Assembly: GCA_031769625.1 (NCBI GenBank) | Contig: JAUIMM010000200.1 | Location: 53,280,001 to 53,344,000 of the forward strand | Source: Taudactylus pleione | Taxonomy: Eukaryota > Chordata > Amphibia > Anura > Myobatrachidae | Reading direction: 5' to 3' | DNA: 64,000 nucleotides | Shown here: piece after piece, positions 1 to 11,591 of the stretch | Layout: every line of letters starts with the position of its first letter | Numbering within the stretch: position 1 is the first letter of the stretch | Made by a program: the position numbers and the translations under genes | The notes under the pieces: generated by a model | Database searches by the model: none | Told to the model about the DNA's origin: nothing | The model's input: the letters and a program-made list of their open reading frames with translations, nothing else

Positions 1-383
1 TTTCAGACACTGATTGGTATGTGTGGGGGTCCCCTATAATATGTACAGTGCATTAAAGTGGTCTATATAGACAGGATCACCACCAATTATACATGTTATA
101 TTATATTGCATTACTAGGACTATGGTGTATTAAATACAGGGAATAATCTGGTAGATTATACTACATGACCTATCCGTATGTACTATATGTGGAGGGTTAG
201 GCTGCGGGAGGGGAGGTTAGGGATGGGCGCTAAAGGGAGGGTTAGGGGTCAGGCAAACTCATCAACTACAAAGGAAAATGAAACAAAAAGAAGAAAGGCG
301 CCTACATTCAGAAATCTTTATCAATCAAATCGCTGCTCTCTCAAAATAAGGAAATAGCCAACCCTGTAACCATATAGAAAGAA
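1..383. other. AT-rich lead-in, no gene seen
   Basis: No supported coding frame. Positions about 190-250 hold a short G-rich run with GGGTTAGG-type motifs, resembling the internal repeats of family C elements elsewhere in the window. It may be a decayed fragment of one. Confidence 0.4.
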
Positions 384-537
384 TTCAGAAAAGTGGAGAA
401 CGCGCTGATAGATTGAAAGGTATAAATATTTATTCAAATAAAATGTTTTATACATATAAATAATAAAACAAAATAAGTAAAACACCATTCGCAAAAACTA
501 GAACACTGATTCCACTTAATAAGACAAAGATAATATA

Positions 538-2162
538 CAGTACCTTGCAAAAGTATTCACACCCTTGGTTTTTCACCTTTTTTGTTACATTATAACCTGT
601 AATTTATTAATTTTTTAATCTGAATTTTATGTGATGGATCTGCACAAAATAGTCTAATTTGGTGAAGTGAAATTTGAAAAATATATATTAAATAGAATCT
701 TTATAAATAAAATTCTGAAAATTGGCATGTGCATATGTAATCACCCCCTTTGCTATGAAGCCCCTCAAAAGTTCTGGTGCAACCAATTACCTTCAGAAGT
801 CACATAATTAGTGACATGAAGTCCACCTGTGTGAAATCTAAGTGTCACATGATCTGTCAGTATAAAGAAACACACCTTTTCTGAAAGGCCCCAGAGGCTG
901 CAACACCACTAAGCAAGAGGCATCACACCATGAAGACCAAGGAGCTCTCCAAACAAGTCAGGGACAAAGTTGTTGAGAAGTACAATTCTTGGTTGGGTTA
1001 TAAAAAAATATCCAAATCTTTTATGATCCCCTGGAGCACCATCAAATCCATCATCATCAAATGGAAAGAACATGGTACCACAACAAACCTGCCAAGAGAG
1101 GGCCGCCCACCAAAACTCACAGACCAGGCAAGGAGGGCATTAATCAGAGAGGCAGCACAGAGACCAAAGGTAACCCTGAAGGAGCTGCAGAGTTCCACAG
1201 CAGAGACTGGTATATCTGTGCATGTGACCACAATAAGCCATACACTCCATAGAGCTGGGCTTTATGGAAGAATGGCCAGAAAAAAGCCATTAGTGATAAT
1301 AAGAAGACACGATTTGAGTTTGTCAAAAGGCATGTGGGCGGCTCCCCAAATGTATGGAGGAAGGTGTTCTGGTCAGATAAGACTAAAATTTACTTTTCAG
1401 CCACCAAGGAAAACGCTATGTTTGGCGCAAACCCAACACATCCCATCACCCCAAGAACACCATCCCACAGTGAAACATGGTGCTGGCAGCATCATGCTGT
1501 GGGGATGTTTTTCAGCAGCAGGGACTGGGAAACTGATTCGAGTCGAGGCAAAGATGGATGGAGCTAAATACAAGGATATTCTTGAGCAAAACCTGTTGCA
1601 GTCTGCCTGTGATTTGAGACTGGGACGGAGGTTCACCTTCCAGCAGGACAATGACCCGAAGCATACTGCTAAAGCAACACTTGAGTGGTTTAAGGGGAAA
1701 CATTTAAATGTGTTGGAATGGCCTAGTCCACGCCCAGATCTCAATCCAATTGAGAATCTGTGGTCAGACTTGAAGATTGCTGTTCACAAGCGGAAACCAT
1801 CCAACATGAAGGAGCTGGAGCAGATTTTTGCCTTGAGGTATGGGCAAAAATCCCAGGGGCAAGTTGTGGCAAGCTCATAGAGACTTATCCAAAGCGACTT
1901 GCAGCTGTAATTGCCGCAAAAGGTGGCTCGGCAAAGTACTGACTTTAGGGGGGTGAAATGTTATGCACGCTGAAGTTTTCTGTTATGTTGTCCTAAATGT
2001 TTGATTCACAATATTAAAAAAAACAAAACACAACTTCACAGTTGTAGGCATGTTATTTTAATGAAATGACGCACACCTTCAAACAATCCATTTTAATTCC
2101 AGGTTGTGACTCAACAAAACATGAAAAATGCAAAGAAGTGTGAATACTTTTGCAAGGTACTT
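538..2162 (+). mobile_element. Tc1/mariner-type DNA transposon, copy 1
   Basis: It starts CAGTACCTTGCAAAAG at 538 and ends with the complement CTTTTGCAAGGTAC plus one altered terminal base at 2162, flanked by TA at 536-537 and 2163-2164. The inverted repeats are about 210 bp. They carry an outer and an inner copy of a CA-rich motif (CAAAAGTATTCACACCC near the tip, ATGTAATCACCCCC near 740-750), the IR/DR arrangement of Sleeping Beauty-like elements. Length is 1625 bp, normal for the group. It lies inside the left arm of the 384-3336 inverted repeat. The opposite arm reads straight through the matching TA, so it preserves the empty site. Confidence 0.93.
930..1942 (+). pseudogene. Tc1-type transposase, frameshifted
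   Basis: This is the remnant of a cut-and-paste DDE transposase of about 340 codons. The frame from ATG 930 encodes an N-terminal paired-like helix-turn-helix region (MKTKELSKQVRDKVVEKY) and a GRPPKL linker. The frame then slips. The segment with the first catalytic aspartate (WSDKT, W codon at 1370, where family members usually have WSDET) is in another frame, at about 1300-1450. The original frame resumes at TVKHGAGSIMLWG and keeps the second aspartate (QQDNDPKHT, D codon 1647) and the glutamate (PIENLW, E codon 1752), 34 residues apart as in DD34E enzymes. A further slip near 1830 puts the C-terminus (VWAKIPGASC to AAKGGSAKY, stop 1940-1942) in a third frame. The open 316-codon frame ending at 1880 is therefore scrambled and inactive. 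Confidence 0.92.
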
Positions 2163-3336
2163 TATGTGTATCCATCAATACTGTTTGTTACTATTTGTAA
2201 CTGTTTCCAGGTTGTAAAACAAGTAACAGTTCCTTTTTGTTAAATGAAGAATGTTATTCACAGGCTGCTCTGTGGACCAAGATATTTTAATCACTGAAAA
2301 AAAAGGCATGGAGTCCCAGCATTAGCCCTTTGTTGATATCAACTTGTTGGTTTATAAAATTAGTATAGTCACATTTAAAGTGGGCTAAGAGTGCACTCAC
2401 CACTTCAAGGTTCTGCTGTGAAAAGACCCTGGTTTGCAGTCAGGTCACACATACTTGAGAACCAATATTGGGGTAATCTGTGGTTCCTGCACTGGTTGAT
2501 AGTGATTCATGCAAAAAACTTTGTTTTTAATCCAATATTGTACAAGCCTTGATAAGAGCAATGAGTCATCTGTGCTCCTGCATAGTGGCAATATCTGTCA
2601 GCGACCCCCACTGTTTTTAATTTTTTTGGTTGATCCTGCCGGGTCTGGATCAACTTCTGTAAATAGGCTCGTACAACAGATGGCTTTATTCAGCAGTCCT
2701 CGGGACTTGCTGGGTTCTGCACAGCTCCTATTATGAGGTCCGCACATCCAGTGATCATGTGTCTATTTTAAGCAGCCCCCGGGACGCAGTGTTTAAAAGT
2801 CCAAAATCGGAGACTCTCCATTAGCGGTCCTACTGCAGTAGTATATGGAATCAGATAACACATTGCTCATATCAAGTCTTGTACAATATCAGATTAAAAT
2901 CAAAGGTTTTTTTTGCATGAATCACTATCAGCAGTGCAGGAACCACGTATTACCCCAATATGGGTTCTCAAGTCTGTGTCGCATGACTGCAAACTATTCA
3001 CAGCAGAACCTTGAATCATACAAGTGGTGAGTGCACTCTTAGCCCACTTTAAATGTTAAAATATCTTGGTCCACAGAGCGGCCTGTGAATAACATTCTTC
3101 ATTTAACAAAAAGGAACTGTTACTATTTGTAACTGTTTCTAGGTTGTAAAAAAAGTAACACATGTTATTGATAGATGCACATATATTGTCTTTGTCTTAT
3201 TAAATGGAATATCTAGTTTTTGTGAATGGTATGTTACTTAAGTAGTTTATGATTATTTCTATGTATAAAACGGATTTTATTTGAATAAATATTTATACCT
3301 TTCAATCTATCAGCGCTTTCTCCACCTTTCTAAACT

Positions 3337-5449
3337 CATCAGCTGACCGATGGACTGGGAAGACATTGCTGGAACCGCTGGACCCATTGTACCAGGTAAG
3401 TCACTGCTAGACCACCAAGGGACAGTCTGTTGACATTGTAATCATGTTGACATTTCATAATAATACATAAGAATAAATAATAATAATAATAATAAACATA
3501 ATAATAAACACAATAAATGAGCATGCCGTCATTATGACCATGTTGACATTATCAATATCCAAAAAATATACCACACCCGTCCACTGGATAGTCAGGGGTC
3601 AAGCAGTGAGGTAGTGCCCTGAATGGGGGGCTAGGCTGTTTGTAGTTTTATATTCTTGCTGAAAATGACAGCAGGTTATGTTTACACTCTGAGTTACCAG
3701 ACGGAAACCAGTATATTTGGCACCCTAATTACTACACCACTGACCAAACTACAGTACCAGAGTGTAATTCTCTTTATGTTACACTATCTATGTAATGTCG
3801 ATCTGCTTATGGTCGCTGTCATCTAACAGATCTCATGTATAGACCCTGTATTGAAAGTTATTTAACAGGTCTAATTAATCTCTTGGGAGATTTGAGAAAA
3901 AAAATCAATCTATCTTGTAGTGGCAGCTTCTGGTGTTGGTGGGGACAACCCGCAGTGTCTCACTACTGGTATCACTAAAATAAAGCTGCCGTATGTAAGC
4001 ATAAACACACACAAATATATTTGGACCAGCATATAAAGTTTTGTTGCATTAGGTTTTTTCTCATATTCATTCAAATGACCCTATTTTTTTATTCTTTTTT
4101 TAATCAAACACTTAAAACTATCATTAACCGTGAACGCACAGGTTGTATATAATGCCAATATATATTTTAAGACCCTACAACAGTTATTCTCCCACAAGCA
4201 CATCTATAATGCTAGCTAAATGCTCTTCTTTTGTGTCTGCGAGGTTGATGTGTCATATTTCTATCTTCATGTTTGTTGTGTTTTATACTAGCCTCAGGGC
4301 CTTCCTGTGTTTTCGGGAGATAATAGTTTCCTCTAAGTATCTCCTATACTGAAATACTGACCCAAGTTTTATGATGCTGGCATTTCTAGCTGTGGGCGAT
4401 ACTCAGTCATTTCCTTCTATGTAATGTTATCAATGCTATCCTTACTCAAGTTACTGAACATATTACATAGGTTAGCATGTGAAATACTGTTGATTGTAGC
4501 TGTCTTCCCATGTTCTTTACAAATATAGTTAAAAAAAAAAATCAATATAATACTTTTTAAATACTGGCGTACAAATATTTATGGTCCCTTGCCCCCTCCC
4601 TACCTCCTGTATATGTTTCAAGACTCATATTTAGTCCTAAATCAAGTGATGTGTTAAGAACTCATCAGTTTATTTTTGATTACTATAATCATAGGTTAAG
4701 TAAATGCAGAATTGTTGCAAGATTTAGGGGCCTATGTAGAAAGCCATTCTGCCCCATAAATAAAGGCTAAACAGCCGTTTTCTGCATTATTTAAGTAAAT
4801 AATACATTTATCAATGGCAAAATCAGGAAGTATTGCAGATATCTCCCACATTTGACAAAATAATTGTGTCATACTGCAGCCCCCATACAATGTACTGGGA
4901 CATTGCAGTAGTGCAATTTAGCAAGCTCTGAAAGCCAAACATTTTCAGAGCTTATCTGCGTAGGGTAACGCTATCTGAAAATATCTGTACCCGATGCAAG
5001 GCAGATGTATGCGATCACATGACTTTGGCATTTGCTGGCACAGGCTTTATCCAAAAAGAGCCCATGACCTTGTGTCTTAATACACTGCCCCAATAAAGCA
5101 TTGCAATTCCCCACAATATGAGCTTTCTGTAATATATTCCTCAAACATTTAAACTAATGGTTAGACTTCTTTCATTCAACAACCTTTGACAACTTGCCAC
5201 CATACTAGAGACTACTTACACATTGTAGGGATGGGCTCCTATCGAATCCCTGTCCCTGCATATGTTTTTTAAATACATCTCTGCAAACCAGAATTTATTA
5301 TTGCTGCAATGAGCGGTGATAAGTAATGATAATTATTGGGTTTATAATCTGATAATTAATAAATATGCCCCAAAGTGCAGTGAAAGAGAAAACCCTTTAA
5401 AAGCCAACCATAGCTGTCACTGTTATGTGCTGCAGTCATGTCATAGATA
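3337..5449. other. No gene seen; one AAT microsatellite
   Basis: An imperfect AAT/ATT microsatellite lies at 3455-3519. Around 3394-3440 there is a motif beginning GGTAAGTCACTGCT and followed by a TTGACATT-rich stretch. A related version is at 33747-33790, so this is an interspersed repeat I cannot name. The remainder is AT-rich with no supported frame. Confidence 0.5.
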
Positions 5450-5652
5450 TGGCCTCATTTATCAACGAGTTTGATTATTCATGAGTGATAAAACTCGTTA
5501 CATATGATAAATGGTGCTCAAGCCAATCAGCTCCCAGCTGTCATTTTTCAAACATATGACAGTTGAGAGCTGATTGGCTGGAGCACCATTATCATACACA
5601 ATAGGTTTTATCACTCATTGTTAATGATAGAACTCGTTGATAAATGAGGCCC
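5450..5652. mobile_element. Short hairpin element, CCTCATTTATCAACGAG ends
   Basis: It begins GGCCTCATTTATCAACGAG and ends with the complement CTCGTTGATAAATGAGGCC. The whole element folds on itself: CAATCAGCTCCCAGCTGTCA on the left pairs with TGACAGTTGAGAGCTGATTG on the right, around a small loop near 5545-5560. It is non-autonomous and about 200 bp. A second copy at 55178-55679 carries an insertion in its loop. The target duplication is not clear here, but the second copy has ATA on both sides. Confidence 0.85.
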
Positions 5653-5754
5653 TCAGTGACTTTTTTTGTTCAACTTATATTGAACCACATGGCCCCATTT
5701 TGGATATTTTGTATGAGCTCTACATTCCTTGAAATACCTTTTCTAGTTGAAGCT

Positions 5755-6235
5755 TCTTTTCTCTAAAGAGGGTCGAGAATGGAGTGAGAAGAGAGAAAGT
5801 GAGATAGATGCGGTCATACACGTAGCTTGGTGGAGGACAGAAGTCGGGAGGTAGTTGGAGAGACAAAGTTGAAAGATTTTTTTTAGGATGGTGACAAAAG
5901 TGCCTGTTTCAAGAATGATGGGAATATATCAGTAGAGGGAGACACATTGAATAAATGAGCTAGAAGCAGGCAAACGTGGGGGGAGGAGAAAAAACAGAGC
6001 TACTGGGAGGGAATAGGGTCCAGGTGATTTTAGGGGTAGGGGTAGATAAATGCAGAGATTTTATCCTCTGCAATTGGAGAGAATGCACAGAAGGTGGTTA
6101 GTGTAGGAGAAGGTCGGTGGGTGTGCGGGCATGGTTAGAAGAAATTAGTTGACTAGTGTTGGAAAAGTCATGGCGGTGAGGGATGAAGGAGGAAGTTGTG
6201 CATTTGGGCAGAGAAGCAAGTAAAAACTGGCATAC
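5755..6235 (-). pseudogene. CR1/L2-type LINE reverse transcriptase fragment
   Basis: Read on the minus strand, broken frames give FSPIAEDKISAF, LDPIPS, then FLKQALLSPS-KK and a stretch matching the N-Y-R-P-(V/I)-S-L-L block in spacing. This order is that of the N-terminal half of the reverse transcriptase domain in CR1/L2-type non-LTR retrotransposons. Stops and frame changes are frequent, and neither the YADD region nor a 3' tail is present. It is a dead 5'-truncated and 3'-truncated remnant. The assignment rests on motif order read by eye. Confidence 0.65.
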
Positions 6236-6591
6236 AGGTAGGGCTGCCGACAGCCGCGCCGGTCCCAGGTGACGGGGTGTGGCCTAATTGAGGGAGGCAT
6301 GGCCACGCCCCCTTAGAAAAAAAAATGGAAAAAAATATTATTGCAGCACCACTGCGTGCTGGGGAGGGGCACAGCCAATGGGGGCGCGATCAGCGTGATC
6401 ACTCCCCCCCGTAGGCATAGTAGACTGCTCCCAGTATAGGCCAGCACACAGCAGCCTCTCGGCGCCCCTGCATACAGGCATCAGGGGTTAGAAGACCGGG
6501 TTGATATTAGAGAACAATTTTTCACATGGACTCATAACCACAAACTATCCAGTTAAATAAACAGCAATAAGCATCAATATTTGGTGTCTTA
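6236..6591. other. GC-rich repeat-like stretch, no gene
   Basis: About 6240-6480 is GC-rich (GGGCTGCCGACAGCCGCG to CGGCGCCCCTGCATACAGG) and looks like an interspersed element, but I find neither matched ends nor a frame. Confidence 0.35.
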
Positions 6592-7466
6592 TGACCTGAT
6601 TCAGCAAGGATCGCTATTCTGCTTATACGCATGCAATGCAGTTGCTAATATCAGCGGGGATATGCAAATGTTTGCATTCGCAATACGATCTCAGTCTAAT
6701 ATAAGGACTCCCACTTCCCCTTACTCACATCGGTATACTTGGGCAACATAGCAAAATAATCGGTAACATCGAGTAACATCGGACCCATACGCACAGTTAA
6801 CGCAGGTCAGACCTCATTGCTAACTTCAGGTCACGCTATGAGGCCTCAGGCAGCGTATGGCATTGCAGTGGCTAATTTATGCACATCCCTGCAACACACT
6901 GGCATGCCTGCGTTCGCCCGACCACCTCCCCATCACCACCCACAAGCGGCACTTCATAGCGTTCCCGCTAGGCTGTTTCAGTGGGATGCCGCGCCTTGCC
7001 TGAACTATTTCTAAAGGGCAGAAAGCACCCTGTCCTCTGGTGCGTCACCCCGCTGAAACAGCCTGCGGGTTCTGTCCCCTCCTGTGGGCTGCAGTTTCCC
7101 GCGGGTGGGGAAAATGGCGGAGTAGCGGTCACCGCAGATGAATGGATGCCGGGTGCATGCGCCCGGCATCCATTCACAGTGACCTGCAGCGCTTGAGGGC
7201 TGCCCGGCATATATGTAAGCGCTGGGCACGCCCCCAAGAGTGACGAAAAGGAGATATAATAAAGACACGCCCCTTTCCTTGGTCACGTCCCCTTTTTGGG
7301 CAGAAGTGCCCTTTCCTGTCAATCAATGTGTTCTGGGTCTATGTAGCCTCTGCAAACGCATTTCCCATCGCAATTGCTAGTTCGCGCACTGCAATGCAAG
7401 CGCAATGCGAATTATTCGACCGATTGCGTGCGTCTTTACTACTGCGATCCTTGCTCAATCAGGCCC
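6592..7466. mobile_element. Family A inverted-repeat element, 875 bp
   Basis: The left end TGACCTGATTCAGCAAGGATC and the right end GATCCTTGCTCAATCAGGCCC are inverted repeats. Flanks are TTA on the left and TAA on the right. The interior contains GC-rich segments, a purine-rich stretch near 6705-6725 and a strong palindrome at 7139-7176. It has no transposase. Family A elements elsewhere in the window have exact 3-bp duplications, so a PIF/Harbinger-like origin is likely. Confidence 0.8.
7139..7176. repeat. Internal stem-loop of a family A element
   Basis: TGAATGGATGCCGGG at 7139-7153 pairs perfectly with CCCGGCATCCATTCA at 7162-7176 around an 8-base loop. It is part of the hairpin-rich interior of the surrounding element, not a promoter or terminator. 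Confidence 0.85.
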
Positions 7467-8511
7467 TAAGTCTATTCCACAGCGAAGGTCTTATACTAGT
7501 CAATGCTAACAAAGGCCCTGTATTCCAGGTATGACTATTTTGAGTGAAAAAAGTATAATTTATTTACAATGGATATCACGTAACTACATAGGCTAAATCA
7601 ATGTAAACATCTCCCCTATATTGCTGGCTGCAAATGAAAGTGTAATTTAGATTAAATCACTTTTGCACAGTATGGGACATGTTGCTCATACTGAAACTCA
7701 GCAACTACTCACAGATAAGGAAGGCTATGGAGTACCACCAGGCTTACTTACAATGGTAAGGGTTAACCGGCCACACACACACAAAAGGAAACATTTGTAC
7801 ACTGACACATAGTCACAGAAATGGAAAACATATTTGTACACTGATAAACAGATGGTGGTGTAAGTGTGAGTACTGTGTACTCACTGACTTTTGAATACAA
7901 ATTGTTGCAAATACATTCAAAAGCAACTACAAAAGCACACATATAAAAACACAAAATGTAATAATTATTATAGCCATTATAAAAATAATAACCCACAATA
8001 TTCTAGAATACCACATCATGAATTGCAGAAATAGACACAATGTGCTGCTAGTTTTTGGAGCTGACTCAGGTGTGGCGTTCAGACGAGTACATGGTATTCA
8101 GCATGGAGGTGCTGGCATCAAGGCCGATGCAAACCACTGGTGTGCCCTAGGTGGAACCTCCCCAGCACTCTGAAGTGACACCCACCTGTCGCACACTGGA
8201 TCCCGGGGCCCCATTACCAGGTCAGGCAGTGTACCCTTATGTCCTTCAAGGCCCCCACAGTGCTGTTCCACAGCACACATAACTTACTTGCATGTGGCTG
8301 GCCTTCTCTCCTGGCTGTTCCTAAGACCATCTTGGTCTGATGTTACCTGGGTGTCCAGCCAGCCAGTAAGAGTACAGCAAATGGGACCAATCACTAGTCA
8401 TGGTACCCTATTTATTGCAGGAAGTCTTGGCAGCACATTGCCAGTACAACAACTCTCACAGAGGCTAGGTCCTTGGCTCCAGGTTCCTGCTTTGCATCTG
8501 CACATCAGTTC
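7467..8511. other. No gene seen
   Basis: AT-rich to 8040, with scattered CA runs near 7772-7782 and 7940. From about 8040 to 8510 the composition is more even (CTCAGGTGTGGCGTTC onward) and leads into the 42-bp minisatellite. I see no matched element ends and no convincing exon. Confidence 0.4.
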
Positions 8512-8808
8512 CTGCATCAGTGCTCCGACACTGGAGATCCTGTTAAGCTACATCAGTGTTCCTACAAAGGAGATCCTGCTAACCTGCATCTGTGTCTACT
8601 TGAGATCCTGATAACCCACATCAGTGTTTCTACACTGGAAATCCTGCTAACCTGCATCAGCATTCATACACTATATATCCTAAAAACCTGCATCGGTGTT
8701 CCTACACTGTATATTATGGAAACCTGCACCAGTGTACCTACACTGGATATTATGAAAACCTGCATCAGTGTTATTACACTGCATATACTGAAAACCAGCA
8801 CCTGTCTT
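8512..8808. repeat. Minisatellite, about seven copies of a ~42-bp unit
   Basis: Units resemble ACCTGCATCAGTGTTCCTAC followed by ACTGGATATCCTGAAA with base changes. Most are 42 bp, a multiple of three, which produces a long but meaningless open frame with 14-residue repeats (TCISVPTLEIL-like). Units are well diverged, so the array is old. Confidence 0.85.
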
Positions 8809-9589
8809 TGAGTGCCTACAAAAGGGCAATCCAGTAAACCTGCATTCTTCTCTAGTGCCTACACCTTGTCCAATTTCCTCTGAGCAGCTATACTGCTCAT
8901 CCTATCTGCAATCCAGCCGTGGTGTTCTCTGTATTGCAGCAGCTCGACTCCTCGTCCTCTACTGCTCCGCATGAGGAACAGCAATAATAAGCCATCAAGC
9001 ATTACCAACATACCAGTATGCTCAGCTTGCCCAAGACACCATCGGATTTGTGTCCCAACCCCACTTCTGCTCCTCAAATTGGGAATGTGGTGCTTGAGAA
9101 TTTCAGAAGAGTAGTGTCTTCTGTCATTCTACGTAGTATAGGTATATGTGATAACACATATACCTATATTTGTCCGAGGTGGAACGGGTCACTAATTTTT
9201 TTGTTTTGCCAAGACCCATTGGATGCTACATGGAGAAGAGGACCAAATCTACGCCAGGAGGTAGGTGGGTGAAGGTTTTTATTTTACATGTAACCCATTG
9301 GAATTCTACATGGACAAGGGGACCGAACAACTGGCAGCAAATAAGTATGTGTGAGTGTGGTAGGTAGGTGTATAATAAAATTGTACAATCTACAATGTGT
9401 GTGTCTTGTGGTTTTTTAACAATTTTCTTACAGTGGAAATACGGGTGCGGCCACCTGCTGGCACTTGTAGTTTCACAAGTGCCAAAGGGCAGGCATGTTG
9501 GCACCACTGTAAAAAACCAATAGTTTTACTCGATTTTCACCACTATTACACCTGCACCCACCACTCCAGGGGTGCGGGGAAGAGACCAA
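8809..9589. other. No gene; small hairpin and a diverged two-copy repeat
   Basis: A perfect 14-bp stem with a 4-base loop lies at 9137-9168 (TATAGGTATATGTG and its complement). Two diverged copies of an AACCCATTGGA-type segment occur near 9218-9260 and 9292-9340, suggesting a degenerate tandem repeat. No coding support. Confidence 0.45.
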
Positions 9590-10240
9590 GGCTTCAGCTT
9601 AAGCCTGGGGTGTTCAGGAGAGGGGGAACCCCTTTATTGGGGAAGTCCCCACCTCCTCTGAGATCTCCGGCTTGGGCTGATAATGCTTTGGCTGGGAATA
9701 CCCGGTGAAAAGGTCCCCTGGCTGTGGCATTACACCCCGGCTGGATTTAAGCCGAGTGATGGGTTTAAAAATAGGGGGATCCCTACAGAATTTTTCCCCC
9801 CTATTATTAAAACCAGGACATGCTCAGCAACCCAGTGCTGGTTCCTAAAATAAGGGGGAACCCTACACGTTTTTCCCCTGTATTTTAGGGAACCAGGACT
9901 GGCTGAGACTCTCGGGGCTGGTTATGCTTTTTTTGGGGGATGTCCTACGTAATTTTTTTTTTTTTTTAATAATAACCTTTTATTCACAGGAATAACACAC
10001 AAGTAGTCTTCACATATCTCACTGATATGTGCAGGCTGCTTGTTCAGGAGTGTTTGGTTGAGCTCAGACATCGGAAACTCGGGGGAGCAATCTCGATCTG
10101 ATACACCATCGGAAAACACGACCTCGGCTAAACACGATTCTTATTAAATTTGAGTGTTTCAGAATCCTAAAATCACCCGAGTTTCAGCGATGCAAATCGA
10201 GTTTCTAATCGGCAAATCTTGATCAGAGCCTTGAGAGGGT
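9590..10240. repeat. Interspersed element with GGGGGAACCCTAC modules
   Basis: Several copies of a module alternate: a GGGGGA-CCCTAC block, a T-rich run, CCCC, then CAGGAC or CAGCAC words near 9770, 9850 and 9940. The same words occur at 26255-26440 in the loop of the family A-like foldback at 25918-26805. The right part (10000-10220, with CACATATCTCACTGATATGTG and TCGAGTTTCTAATCGG) resembles that foldback's arm. This is probably a diverged relative with an unclear left end. Confidence 0.55.
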
Positions 10241-10886
10241 GGATTAGTATTTAGACAAACTTTACATTCAATTCCACAACGCGGACAGATGCTTGGCTGC
10301 AAAACATTGGTAGCATCCAGACTCTCTTACTAACGCCAGCTCGTCAATAATATTTGGTAATCATGGAGAAATGCATACTTCAATGACAAGTCCAACAAAT
10401 ACAAGTACAACAAATACACCCAAGTCTGGTGTGGTTGGTTCATGTACAACAGCCATCCCCATGAAGAGATTTGTCTCTAGATTTTTCACAATTTCTACTG
10501 TAGTTATTTCTCAACAACTAGTAGGTGACCATTAGCATGAGCTAACCTTACATGGTTATTGTATGTGAGTGCTCTGCACCCCACAATGCAGACTCGTGGG
10601 GTCCTGGCCTCACCCTGAATTCCCTTCTTTTCTTATCTTTCAATACATCATTTACTATTCGCAGTGTACGGGTCTCCTATTTCATACAAAATGTTATTAC
10701 AATGTGTTCGAAACACAAATATGTAATAAATATGGATTTTGACAATGATCTTGCACATGTCTAGGAGAACAATTTTGTGGATTGCCTTAATAATTAGGTG
10801 CAGATACTGTTTACAGATAGAATACTAGATACTTTGTGACATTATTAAAGTTCGGTAAAGAGCTTCAGAATTTTTGAACAAATCCA
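10241..10886. other. No gene seen
   Basis: Ordinary AT-rich sequence with no matched repeat ends and no splice-bounded open frame that I can support. Confidence 0.4.
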
Positions 10887-11591
10887 AGGCCTGATGCAAA
10901 GTTCAATAGAAATTGGGTGTATGTGTTATCTCATTAGGCCCATGGTATAAAATGTGTATAATCGCACTTATGCAGAGGTATACGCATCTGGCAGTGCGCC
11001 CGTCCCTAATTCGTACGCTTATACCCCTTTCACAATGCATTGCCGGGTTGCACCTGGGAATTTGTACACAGGTCCATCCCTGGTGCGGCCCGGCTGAGAC
11101 CCCTTTCAGACTGGCGGCCGACCAAGCTTATTGCCGGGTCGATGATGTCACCGCTATCACATGCAGAGTTGGCGCTTGGAGATAAGATCATCCCCAAGCG
11201 TTGGCTCTTTATATGCTGTGAACAGGTCCCTGGTCGCATCGTCACGAGTTACCCATTCACACAGCACTGCGAGCTGGGGTCAACCCTGCTCATTGCCAGA
11301 GTTGAAGTGCTTGGTTGCTTGACCCAGGTTATTTCAAATGGGCCCTTTTACACCGAGCAATAACCCGGGTTGCTGCGCGTTTACGTGAAAAAACCTGGGT
11401 TATTGATGGCAGTGCAATAGGGTTTTAGTTTGCTATTCGTCATCAACATCAGTGCACACTTTCACCAGCCTATTCTTGGTGCAAGAGATAGGTCGGATAG
11501 CAGATGTATTTATGCTTATGTTAAGTTCTGCATAGCACGCTGTTCCGCTGACACACGCTTACTGGGCTTATATGAAACTTTGCATCAGCCC
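10887..11591. mobile_element. Family A-like element containing a nested element
   Basis: The left end AGGCCTGATGCAAAGTT and right end AACTTTGCATCAG, with CCC beyond (one base change in the matching region), are inverted. CCA can be read on both sides as a 3-bp duplication, at 10884-10886 and 11592-11594. The interior from about 11023 to 11407 is a separate element of a different type. Confidence 0.65.
11023..11407. mobile_element. Nested CCCCTTTCACA-type element
   Basis: It begins CCCCTTTCACAATGCATTGC and contains repeated GCCGGGTTG and CCCGGGTT words, with related half-units at 11100, 11255 and 11345. It ends near AACCTGGGTTATTGATGG. A related copy is at 54615-54850. The exact ends are uncertain because the family is built of similar direct and inverted sub-repeats. 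Confidence 0.5.

Larger units (their letters stand above)
384..3336. repeat. Long inverted repeat, left arm split by a Tc1 element
   Basis: The reverse complement of about 2838-3336 follows 384-537 and then 2165-2575 closely. Both arms start near AGCGCTGATAGATTG and run through GGTATAAATATTTATTCAAA, GACAAAGA-AATAT, AGTGGGCTAAGAGTGCACTC and ATTGTACAAG. The loop is about 2576-2837. The left arm is broken at 538-2162 by a Tc1-type element and carries about 80 extra bases near 2291-2371 that the right arm lacks. No transposase belonging to the inverted repeat itself is visible. It could be a foldback-type transposon or two head-to-head copies of one repeat. The arms are diverged, so the structure is not young. 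Confidence 0.85.

Noticed and set aside
1397..1744. Minus-strand 115-codon frame
   Set aside because: Shadow of the Tc1 transposase on the opposite strand.
8288..8811. Two overlapping frames of about 110 codons
   Set aside because: Most of the length comes from the 42-bp tandem repeat; there is no start context, splice site or motif to support a gene.
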